DNA of 6,137 bases from Actinomycetota bacterium (GTDB taxonomy: Bacteria; Actinomycetota; Actinomycetes; S36-B12): contig JAQCBM010000118.1 in assembly GCA_027729865.1 (NCBI GenBank), forward strand, positions 1 to 6,137, in the 5' to 3' direction. A program made the translations under genes and the position numbers. Below, piece by piece: positions 1 to 5,087 of the stretch (position 1 is its first letter; each line of letters starts with the position of its first letter). The notes under the pieces are model-generated. The model was given only the letters and a program-made list of their open reading frames with translations. It did no database searches and was not told the DNA's origin.

Positions 1-96
1 CTGATCGACGAGCAGGATCCGCACAGCGCTTGGCTTGTTGCCTCGCGTCGCCCCGATGAGCTTCACGCGGCTTTATCCACCCGGGTGGCGGATTGA
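1..96 (+). CDS. DUF3093 family protein, C-terminal fragment (5' end outside window)
   Basis: Frame 1 is open from the left edge to a TGA at 94-96 and gives 31 residues. It contains the stretch AWLVASRRPDELHAAL preceded by an acidic DEQDP segment. This resembles the end of DUF3093 proteins as I remember them, with a D-D-P-x-x-YWL(V/L)S(T/S)RRPEEL-type tail after two N-terminal membrane helices. DUF3093 is an actinobacterial family of small membrane proteins of unknown function. The position supports the call: in M. tuberculosis the DUF3093 gene (Rv2698) also points toward a convergent DUF4193 gene (Rv2699c). The stop lies 25 nt before the preferred DUF4235 start, so the two are probably co-transcribed. 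Only the tail is visible, so the family call rests on one motif plus context. Confidence 0.72.
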   Translation: MIDEQDPHSAWLVASRRPDELHAALSTRVAD

Positions 97-121
97 GGGC
101 TGCATGCGGGACAGTGGTGCC

Positions 122-391
122 ATGAGCACCGCCGACACCTCACCGAAGTCAGCCTCTTCGGCTCCTATCGCGGCGATCGTCGCGCCCGTTTTGGCCTTTG
201 GGGCAACAATCGTTGCCCGTAAAGCACTTGGTGTGGCCTATCGATCGGTGACGGGAACCGAAGCACCCTCCAACAAAGACAGCCACGCATCGCTAGCAAG
301 CATCATCGCTTGGGCCGCAATATCCGGGGCGACCGCCGCAGTGATCGAAGCACTGATCTTCCACAATACCGCCCGCCTGTTCGACGAGTAG
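122..391 (+). CDS. DUF4235 family small membrane protein
   Basis: This gene encodes 89 residues from ATG 122. After a polar Ser/Thr-rich N-terminus there is a hydrophobic segment at about residues 14-31, then a short cytoplasm-like stretch (ARKALGVAYRSVTGTEAPS). A second hydrophobic segment lies at about 59-80, and the tail ends HNTARLFDE. This helix, A-(x)-K-x-(x)-Y-(x)-x-(V/T)TG-x-x-P, helix plan is that of DUF4235, an actinobacterial membrane family with no known function. The start is uncertain. ATG 104 is in frame (95 aa) and has GAGGG at 95-99, but only 4 nt away; ATG 122 has a weak GGGA about 10 nt upstream. It follows DUF3093 closely and probably shares its transcript. It converges on DUF4193 with 23 bp between stops. 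Confidence 0.75.
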   Translation: MSTADTSPKSASSAPIAAIVAPVLAFGATIVARKALGVAYRSVTGTEAPSNKDSHASLASIIAWAAISGATAAVIEALIFHNTARLFDE

Positions 392-392
392 C

Positions 393-408
393 AGCCGAGC
401 ACGGCTTT
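393..408. terminator. Weak stem-loop between convergent DUF4235 and DUF4193 genes
   Basis: AGCCG (393-397) pairs with CGGCT (402-406) around an AGCA tetraloop and is followed by TTT on the + strand. It lies entirely inside the 23-bp gap between the two convergent stop codons, where a terminator would be expected. The stem has only five pairs and the T tract is short, so it may be a weak or Rho-assisted site, or chance. Confidence 0.35.
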
Positions 409-414
409 CGAAGG

Positions 415-711
415 TTACGCGCAGTCCTTGCAAATGGGACCGTTCTTGCCCTCATGATCCAACTGACTGCGGTGATGAACCAGGAAGCACGACATACAGG
501 TGAATTCGTCAGCCTTCTTGGGAACAACGCGTACGGTCAAATTCTCGTCGGATAGGTCGGCACCTGGCAGCTCAAGGTTCTCCGCCAACTCCGCTTCATC
601 GACGTCCACCGCCGAGGCAGTCTTCTCGGCGCGCCGTGCCTTCAACTCCTCGAGACTGTCCTCGGCGAGTTCCTCGTCGGTCTTACGAGGCGCGTCGTAG
701 TCGGTTGCCAT
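415..711 (-). CDS. DUF4193 family protein, putative zinc ribbon
   Basis: This gene encodes 98 residues from ATG at 711, preceded by a strong Shine-Dalgarno sequence (AGGAGGG on the minus strand, 721-727, 9-nt spacing). The N-terminus starts MATDYDAPRKTDEE, the middle is acidic and charged (about 10-60), and the C-terminus is compact. The C-terminus holds C72-x2-C75 followed by FLVHHRSQL, then C94-x2-C97 and a final Ala. Two CxxC pairs suggest a structural zinc site; this is inference from spacing. The FLVHHRSQL core and CxDCA end are the hallmark of DUF4193, a family nearly universal in actinobacteria, about 95-100 aa long, with no assigned reaction. The protein here is full length with all four cysteines. 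It is divergent from the carbonic anhydrase homologue. Confidence 0.95.
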   Translation of the reverse strand: MATDYDAPRKTDEELAEDSLEELKARRAEKTASAVDVDEAELAENLELPGADLSDENLTVRVVPKKADEFTCMSCFLVHHRSQLDHEGKNGPICKDCA

Positions 712-788
712 GGCCCTGTGCCCTCCTCAGTGGCTCGTCTTGCGCGCAGATTGTGCCTCATGGTCAGCGAATCCGCCGAGTGGGGTAC

Positions 789-812
789 TCGGGCGCGGTC
801 TACGGCGCCCGA
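789..812. repeat. 8-bp perfect inverted repeat in the leader of the carbonic anhydrase gene
   Basis: TCGGGCGC (789-796) is the exact reverse complement of GCGCCCGA (805-812), with an 8-nt spacer. It ends 4 nt before the GGAGG (817-821) that serves the downstream gene, in the 118-bp intergenic region shared with DUF4193. As DNA it could be an operator. As RNA it would be a GC-rich hairpin abutting the ribosome binding site. The function is not shown by sequence alone. Confidence 0.5.
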
Positions 813-816
813 CCGT

Positions 817-821
817 GGAGG
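817..821 (+). promoter_or_regulatory. Ribosome binding site fixing the carbonic anhydrase start
   Basis: GGAGG lies 8 nt before ATG 830. The next in-frame ATG (836) would be 14 nt away. The open frame extends back to an ATG at 710, but that has no comparable site and would add 40 residues unlike the family. ATG 830 is therefore preferred. Confidence 0.75.
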
Positions 822-829
822 ATGTACCT

Positions 830-1348
830 ATGCCCATGTACGCGCTTGGCGACAAAAAGCCCACTATCGATCCAACGGCTTTCATCCACCCGGATGCTGT
901 GGTCATCGGTGACGTCACGGTAGGACCCGAATCCTCAATTTGGCCCACGGCAGTGTTGCGTGGCGACCACGGGCGAATCGTGATCGGTGCTCGCACGTCC
1001 ATTCAGGACGGAACGATCATCCACTGCACCGCGGAGTTGGACACCATGGTGGGCGATCGATGCGTGGTCGGCCATAACGCCCACCTCGAGGGTTGCGTTA
1101 TCAACGACGACTGCCTGGTTGGCTCAGGATCGGTGGTACTCCAACGAGTTCAGGTAGGTCCTCACGCCTTGGTGGGAGCCGGAGCCGTGGTCTCCCCTGG
1201 CACCACCGTGCCTCGCGGTGCTCGCGCACTCGGCGTCCCAGCTCGCGTAAGCGATGCCGCGATCGATGATGGGGCGTTCGATGCTTTCGTTGAGACATAC
1301 GTCCACAACGCACATTGGTACAACCGCGATCTACGACGCATCGACTAG
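830..1348 (+). CDS. Gamma-class carbonic anhydrase family protein (left-handed beta-helix)
   Basis: This gene encodes 172 residues. The body is hexapeptide repeats ([LIV]-G-x4) from about 15 to 140, predicted to form a left-handed beta-helix that trimerises. A C-terminal helix (about 145-170, ending YNRDLRRID) follows. Family landmarks are N-terminal DPTAFIHPDAVVIGDV, R44-G45-D46, Q59-D60-G61 and IIH65. Using Methanosarcina Cam as reference, H65 matches His81 and H82 matches His117. The position of His122, normally LHGC, is E87 here (GHNAHLEGC), with an extra His at 85. The canonical enzyme hydrates CO2 at a zinc or iron site. The altered third ligand makes carbonic anhydrase activity uncertain, and many homologues (YrdA, PaaY, CaiE types) have unclear roles. 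The protein is cytoplasmic, with no signal peptide. It is divergent from DUF4193, and its stop is 4 bp from that of the convergent inositol phosphatase gene. Confidence 0.9.
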   Translation: MPMYALGDKKPTIDPTAFIHPDAVVIGDVTVGPESSIWPTAVLRGDHGRIVIGARTSIQDGTIIHCTAELDTMVGDRCVVGHNAHLEGCVINDDCLVGSGSVVLQRVQVGPHALVGAGAVVSPGTTVPRGARALGVPARVSDAAIDDGAFDAFVETYVHNAHWYNRDLRRID

Positions 1349-1352
1349 CGCG

Positions 1353-2234
1353 TCACTCGTTATCCTCAGGCTCCTCCTGATGGATGCCGGCATCGATCAG
1401 GAGCTCCTCAAGTTCGCGGGCAATGCCAGGGACACAGGCCAGAAAAGTTGCTGAGCCAGGTCCCCCACCAAGGTCACTCACCACAGATCCCGCTTCACGC
1501 GCGATGAGAAGACCGGCAGCCACGTCCCAAGGATTGAGGCCACGCTCGTAGTACGCGTCTGTTCGTCCCTGCGCCAACCAGGCAAAGTCCACAACCGCGC
1601 ATCCGGTACGGCGTATGTCGCGTACGGAGGTAATCAAGGTGCGCAGCACCTCCGCTTGCGCGCGTCGGCGGGTACGTGAGTAGCCGAAGCCGGTCGCGAC
1701 CATCGCCTGACCCACATCCGAGCACTCGCGTACTTCGAGTCGCTCGGCCAGATCCCCGGTGATCTGCCAGGCACCGCGACCGCGAATCCCCACGAAACCC
1801 TCACCGGTTTCAGGGGTGATGACCACTCCCACCACTGTCTCGCCGAGATCATCGTCTTCGGCAGCGACCGACACCCCCCAATGCGGGATTTTGTAGAGGT
1901 AGTTGACGGTGCCATCCAGGGGATCAACGACCCATCGAATGCCTGTCTCCGATGGACGGTCTGTGCCCTCTTCTCCCAACAGTCCATCACCGGGTCGTTC
2001 GCCCAGGAGCCGCTCATAAAGCAGATGCTCCGCCGCCTTGTCCATGGATGTGACCACGTCCGTGGGCGTGGACTTGGTCTCCACCGACAAATCATCGGGT
2101 CGCTGGGTGTGCAGGAACGACGCCGCTTCGCTCGCTGCTCGCCATGCGAGGTCGGCCAGCGGATGCCAGGACAGCACTTCCGCGAGGGTCTGCACAGGTT
2201 GCTCGAAAGTGGGACTGGTTGCCGCCTGGGCCAT
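1353..2234 (-). CDS. suhB: Inositol monophosphatase family phosphatase (SuhB-like)
   Basis: This gene encodes 293 residues from ATG 2234, with AAAGGAT on the minus strand (2239-2245) as ribosome binding site. The family is Mg2+-dependent, Li+-sensitive phosphatases that typically convert inositol-1-phosphate to myo-inositol. Motifs in order are K54-STPTDVVTSMD (substrate loop and metal-site region), G87-E88-E89, D104-P-L-D107-G-T (metal-binding motif A) and N234-P-W236-D237-VAAG (motif B). All are intact, so an active enzyme is expected. About 25 N-terminal residues precede the usual domain start, making it slightly longer than the common 260-275 aa. In actinobacteria the product could feed inositol phospholipids or mycothiol, but HisN or CysQ-like substrates cannot be excluded from sequence. 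The position matches suhB (Rv2701c) of M. tuberculosis, which is why I give that symbol. It is transcribed alone and divergent from the MFS gene. Confidence 0.9.
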   Translation of the reverse strand: MAQAATSPTFEQPVQTLAEVLSWHPLADLAWRAASEAASFLHTQRPDDLSVETKSTPTDVVTSMDKAAEHLLYERLLGERPGDGLLGEEGTDRPSETGIRWVVDPLDGTVNYLYKIPHWGVSVAAEDDDLGETVVGVVITPETGEGFVGIRGRGAWQITGDLAERLEVRECSDVGQAMVATGFGYSRTRRRAQAEVLRTLITSVRDIRRTGCAVVDFAWLAQGRTDAYYERGLNPWDVAAGLLIAREAGSVVSDLGGGPGSATFLACVPGIARELEELLIDAGIHQEEPEDNE

Positions 2235-2283
2235 AGGAATCCTTTGGCAGATCTAGGAATAGTTCACTGAGCGGGACACACGC

Positions 2284-2298
2284 TAGCCTGCTTGATCG
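2284..2298 (+). promoter_or_regulatory. Possible promoter giving a leaderless MFS transcript
   Basis: TAGCCT (2284-2289) fits the loose actinobacterial TAnnnT -10 pattern, with TTCACT (2263-2268) as a poor -35 at a short 15-bp spacing. Transcription would start near 2296-2298, at the GTG start itself. No Shine-Dalgarno sequence is seen at normal distance, which agrees with a leaderless mRNA. This is a weak pattern match only. Confidence 0.2.
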
Positions 2299-3617
2299 TG
2301 ACGGCGAATCCGACGCAAGACGCTGCGAGCTCAGGGGCCTCGCAGGGCTACATCTTCGCCCTGCGCCAGCCGGGGGTTCGCGTCTTCACCGCAGCAGGAC
2401 TCGTGGGACGACTCCCCATTGCCATGAACGCGCTGGCCATCGTGTTGCTCGTTTCCAACATCACCGGCTCGTACGCATACGCTGGCATACTCAGCGCTCT
2501 TCTCGCCATTACCGCCGGGCTTGTGAGCATCATCAGTTCCCGCATAGCTGACCGGGTAGGACAAGCCGGCGTACTGCGTGTTCTCGCAATCGCACACAGC
2601 GCCTCGCTCGCAATGTTTACCGGGTCGGTCCTTGCTGGTTGGCCGCGCGCAGTCCAAGTGGTGCTCGTGGTTGTCGCGGGTGCAACAACACCGGCTATCG
2701 GTTCGTACGTGCGCGCCCGCTGGACCCACGTGGCGGTAAACCCCTCCATGGTCCGCGTCGGGTTCGCTTGGGAGAGCATCCTTGACGAAGCAGTATTCAC
2801 GGTCGGTCCCATCATCACCACGACTGCGGCCTTCTCCCTGGGCTTCGGGGCGCCGTTGTTTCTGTCTGCCGCATTTGTCTTGATTGGGTCTTTGTGGCTG
2901 GCGGCATCTCGTACTTCCACACCACCGGCCCACAGGGAATCGCACGTCAGAACATCGCTGTGGGCTGTCGTTCGATTGCCCGGAATGGTGTCTTTGGTCC
3001 TTGCTGCCATCGGACTGGGCGTGGTCTTCGGAACTGTCGACGTCGGCGTTGTGGCGTTTACTGCCGAACAACAAACAGCGTCTTTCGCTGGCATCGTGTT
3101 GGCGACATTCGCCGGTACGTCGATGGTGGGTGGCATCCTCTACGGAAGTCGCGCGTGGCCAGGCCCGTTGCACTGGCATCCCCGTATCGCAGCACTCGCC
3201 CTGCTGGTGGTCACCTTGGCCATTCCTTTTGCCACGAGCAACGGCTATCTCGTGGTGGTCATTGCGCTGGCCGGGTTCAGCGTCGCTCCCGCACTCATCG
3301 GAATTTTCACCTTGGCCAGCCGCCTGGTTCCGCGCCGGCACCTGACCGAAGGCTTGACATGGACCAACTCGGGGTTGGCTGCCGGGTTCGCGCTCGGCTC
3401 CTCCGCCGCAGGAGTGATTGTCGACTCCGTGGGGACCAGAGCCGGGTTGGCCCTCACGGTCTTCGGGGCGGCGCTGGCGGGTGCTGCCTTGGCCAACCGT
3501 TCCCTGGCGCGAGCCGAGCAAGATGACCTATGGCCCCCGGATCCTGGGGCCGATAGTGAGCCGGTAACCGCCTGGAATGACGATCCGCTACCTGGCCCGC
3601 ACCCCATGTCCGCGTGA
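2298..3617 (+). CDS. MFS transporter
   Basis: This gene encodes about 439 residues. The hydrophobic pattern supports roughly 12 membrane helices in two bundles. The first bundle spans about residues 30-205. A polar central loop (about 206-225, STPPAHRESHVR) follows, and the second bundle spans about 230-402. A hydrophilic Pro/Asp-rich tail completes the protein. The loop between helices 2 and 3 (SSRIADRVGQAGVLR, about 80-94) is a degenerate MFS motif A. ESILDEAVFTVGP (about 159-171), beginning the third helix pair, is typical of an actinobacterial efflux-like MFS group. Substrate is unknown. The start is ambiguous: GTG 2298 or TTG 2292, neither with a good ribosome binding site; the next Met (2424) would delete the first helix. 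SepH follows after 67 bp on the same strand. In streptomycetes, from memory, an MFS gene also lies near sepH. Confidence 0.87.
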   Translation: MTANPTQDAASSGASQGYIFALRQPGVRVFTAAGLVGRLPIAMNALAIVLLVSNITGSYAYAGILSALLAITAGLVSIISSRIADRVGQAGVLRVLAIAHSASLAMFTGSVLAGWPRAVQVVLVVVAGATTPAIGSYVRARWTHVAVNPSMVRVGFAWESILDEAVFTVGPIITTTAAFSLGFGAPLFLSAAFVLIGSLWLAASRTSTPPAHRESHVRTSLWAVVRLPGMVSLVLAAIGLGVVFGTVDVGVVAFTAEQQTASFAGIVLATFAGTSMVGGILYGSRAWPGPLHWHPRIAALALLVVTLAIPFATSNGYLVVVIALAGFSVAPALIGIFTLASRLVPRRHLTEGLTWTNSGLAAGFALGSSAAGVIVDSVGTRAGLALTVFGAALAGAALANRSLARAEQDDLWPPDPGADSEPVTAWNDDPLPGPHPMSA

Positions 3618-3672
3618 GTCGGGCACCTGTCGTTCGGCAACGCGATAGGTTTCGCTAGTCCACGTCCCGTCC

Positions 3673-3678
3673 AAGGAG
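3673..3678 (+). promoter_or_regulatory. Perfect Shine-Dalgarno sequence pointing to a CTG start for sepH
   Basis: AAGGAG is followed after 6 nt (3679-3684) by CTG 3685. The reading frame is closed by TAG at 3646-3648. Between that stop and TTG 3805 the CTG is the only NTG codon in frame. No ATG or GTG could use this site in the sepH frame. Confidence 0.7.
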
Positions 3679-3684
3679 TCAGCC

Positions 3685-4392
3685 CTGCAACCGCTCAGCC
3701 CGCGAGAGATCCAGGCACGCGTCCGCGCCGGCGCCTCGCCCGAAGTTGTCGCTGCCGAAACCGGTTGGCCACTCGACAAGGTCACCCGTTATGCCGAGCC
3801 GCCCTTGGGAGAACGGGCGTACATCGCGCAGCAGGCCCGGGCGGTGGAGATCAGTCGCTCCCGCGGCGGCTCAACCCTCGAAGAATCCGTCAGCACGCGA
3901 CTGGGTGTGGACCCCGCGGACGTGGCTTGGGATGCCTACCGCACCGAGGACGCCCGGTGGTTCGTCACCGCAGCACACGGCGGTCGGATCGTCGGAACCT
4001 GGACCTTCGACACCGTGGGCCGCACCGTCCATCCGCAGGACGAGAGCGCTCGCGCCCTGATGGGAGGTGGACCATCGTCGGTGGCCGAAGCCTCAGGGTC
4101 CGCACCAGAGTCAGCCGTAGAGCCCACTCCAGAAGCCACCCCCGCGCGCCCACGCCTGGTGTCGGTCACCTCCGATCCTGCCGCAGAGCACGACACGGAC
4201 ACCGATCTCGGTCAGCCGGAAGTCGAAACCCCCGCTACCTACGAAGCCGGTGGTGAGCAGGAAGCACTTCTCGAGCAGTCGGACATCTCATCGGCCCCGC
4301 GTCGCGCCAAGCGAGCCAAAGGTAAGAAGGGCAGAGCGAGCGTTCCAAGTTGGGACGAGATCTTGTTCGGTGCGTCGCGACCCGAGGACTGA
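3685..4392 (+). CDS. sepH: Septation protein SepH (DUF3071), N-terminally short, probable CTG start
   Basis: SepH is an actinobacterial cell-division protein that binds FtsZ and stimulates its assembly. From CTG 3685 the product is 235 residues. LSPREIQARVRAGASPEVVA (4-23), continuing to about residue 36, is the conserved helix-turn-helix. A second conserved block (about 64-125, TLEESVSTRLGV...WDAYRTEDARWFV...WTFD) follows. An acidic Pro/Glu-rich linker runs from about 128 to 205. The basic C-terminal motif is RAKGKKGRASVPSWDEILFG (210-229), typical of the family. The roughly 60-residue beta-rich segment that precedes LSP(R/K)EIQ in M. tuberculosis Rv0883c and Streptomyces SepH is absent. The 67 bp upstream cannot encode it, and no frame there shows it. 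Starting at TTG 3805 instead would delete the helix-turn-helix and give 195 aa. It probably shares transcripts with the MFS gene and converges on tdk. Confidence 0.88.
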   Translation: MQPLSPREIQARVRAGASPEVVAAETGWPLDKVTRYAEPPLGERAYIAQQARAVEISRSRGGSTLEESVSTRLGVDPADVAWDAYRTEDARWFVTAAHGGRIVGTWTFDTVGRTVHPQDESARALMGGGPSSVAEASGSAPESAVEPTPEATPARPRLVSVTSDPAAEHDTDTDLGQPEVETPATYEAGGEQEALLEQSDISSAPRRAKRAKGKKGRASVPSWDEILFGASRPED

Positions 4393-4397
4393 TCTAC

Positions 4398-4412
4398 TAA
4401 GGATTTACCTTA
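4398..4412. terminator. Short inverted repeat between convergent sepH and tdk
   Basis: TAAGG (4398-4402) and CCTTA (4408-4412) flank ATTTA. The repeat occupies most of the 17-bp gap and overlaps the tdk stop codon (4410-4412). A five-pair, AT-containing stem without a T tract is weak, so a termination role is only suggested by position. Confidence 0.2.
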
Positions 4413-5063
4413 CGCATCGAACGGCAGCGGCTCACGCGACATGTGCTCCACACCGGCCCGTCTGGCCGTCAGGCCCGCCCGATAGTGCCGTCGACAAAGA
4501 ACTTCGTAGGCGATAGCTCCAGCTGTATGCGATCCCGCAACATCACCCACCACAACTTGATCGCCTTCGGTAGTCATGATGCCGTCGATGGTGCGCGCAT
4601 TGTGAATCGCGCGAGAGCCACACCAGCACAGCGCCTCGACCTGCAGCACTTGTGTTCGATCGGCGAGTTCGACCAGCCGGCGTGATCCGGAGAACAAGTG
4701 AGTTCGAAAATCGGTCATGATCCCGAAGGCGAATACATCGATGGAGAGCTCATCCACCAGCCGGGCCAGTTGTTCCACCTGCTCTTCGGTGTAGAACTGG
4801 GCCTCGTCGCAGATGATGTAGTCGATCCTCGCGCCAGCACTCAAGCGATCCACCACGAAGCGTCGGAAATCGAAGTCATCCCTCACCTCGATTGCAGGGA
4901 CCGCCAAGCCCAAACGACTGGACAGTCTGGACTGCCCCGCACGGTCTAGCCGCGTGAACACTAGGCCGGTGCGTCCTCGTGAACTGTGGTTGTGGTCGGT
5001 CTGCAAGGCAAGGGTGCTCTTACCGCAGTCCATCGTCCCTGCATAGAAGACGAGTTCGGCCAC
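4410..5063 (-). CDS. tdk: Thymidine kinase, type II (TK1-like)
   Basis: This enzyme transfers phosphate from ATP to thymidine, giving dTMP in the cytoplasmic pyrimidine salvage route. The product is 217 residues from GTG 5063. The P-loop is G9-TMDCG-K15-S16, the actinobacterial variant of the usual GPMFSGKS. The Walker B and catalytic region is CDEAQF (85-90), with E87 the expected general base. The lasso/zinc domain has C146-W-C148 and C190-x2-H193 as likely zinc ligands. ARTIDG (156-161) precedes the substrate-binding strand. All key residues are present, so it should be active. No good Shine-Dalgarno sequence precedes the GTG. The upstream phosphodiesterase gene ends 24 nt away on the same strand, so translational coupling is plausible. 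ATG 5071 is out of frame. Confidence 0.95.
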   Translation of the reverse strand: MAELVFYAGTMDCGKSTLALQTDHNHSSRGRTGLVFTRLDRAGQSRLSSRLGLAVPAIEVRDDFDFRRFVVDRLSAGARIDYIICDEAQFYTEEQVEQLARLVDELSIDVFAFGIMTDFRTHLFSGSRRLVELADRTQVLQVEALCWCGSRAIHNARTIDGIMTTEGDQVVVGDVAGSHTAGAIAYEVLCRRHYRAGLTARRAGVEHMSREPLPFDA

Positions 5064-5087
5064 GAGCGCATGCTGCCACAGCGGGCG

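Noticed and set aside
1..66. Minus-strand start (GTG at 66) with a peptide ending VRILLVDQ, like a response regulator N-terminus, and GGTGG upstream
   Set aside because: The + strand frame over the same bases ends in a DUF3093-like tail with a matching gene context. The minus-strand peptide is only 22 residues at the window edge and matches nothing else.
710..829. Extension of the carbonic anhydrase back to ATG 710
   Set aside because: The added 40 residues do not resemble the family, would overlap the DUF4193 start, and lack a ribosome binding site. ATG 830 has GGAGG at ideal spacing.
2331..3521. Long minus-strand open frame (396 aa) opposite the MFS gene
   Set aside because: Its composition is polar and low in complexity, with no recognisable domain. 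It is what the complement of a GC-rich membrane-protein gene produces, and the + strand has clear transporter helices.
2894..3526. Alternative + strand frame of 210 aa inside the MFS gene
   Set aside because: It is an Arg-rich out-of-frame translation of transporter sequence, with no motif of its own.
3725..3734. Palindrome GCGCCGGCGC
   Set aside because: It lies inside the conserved SepH helix-turn-helix coding sequence (codons for Arg-Ala-Gly-Ala) and is expected in GC-rich coding DNA.
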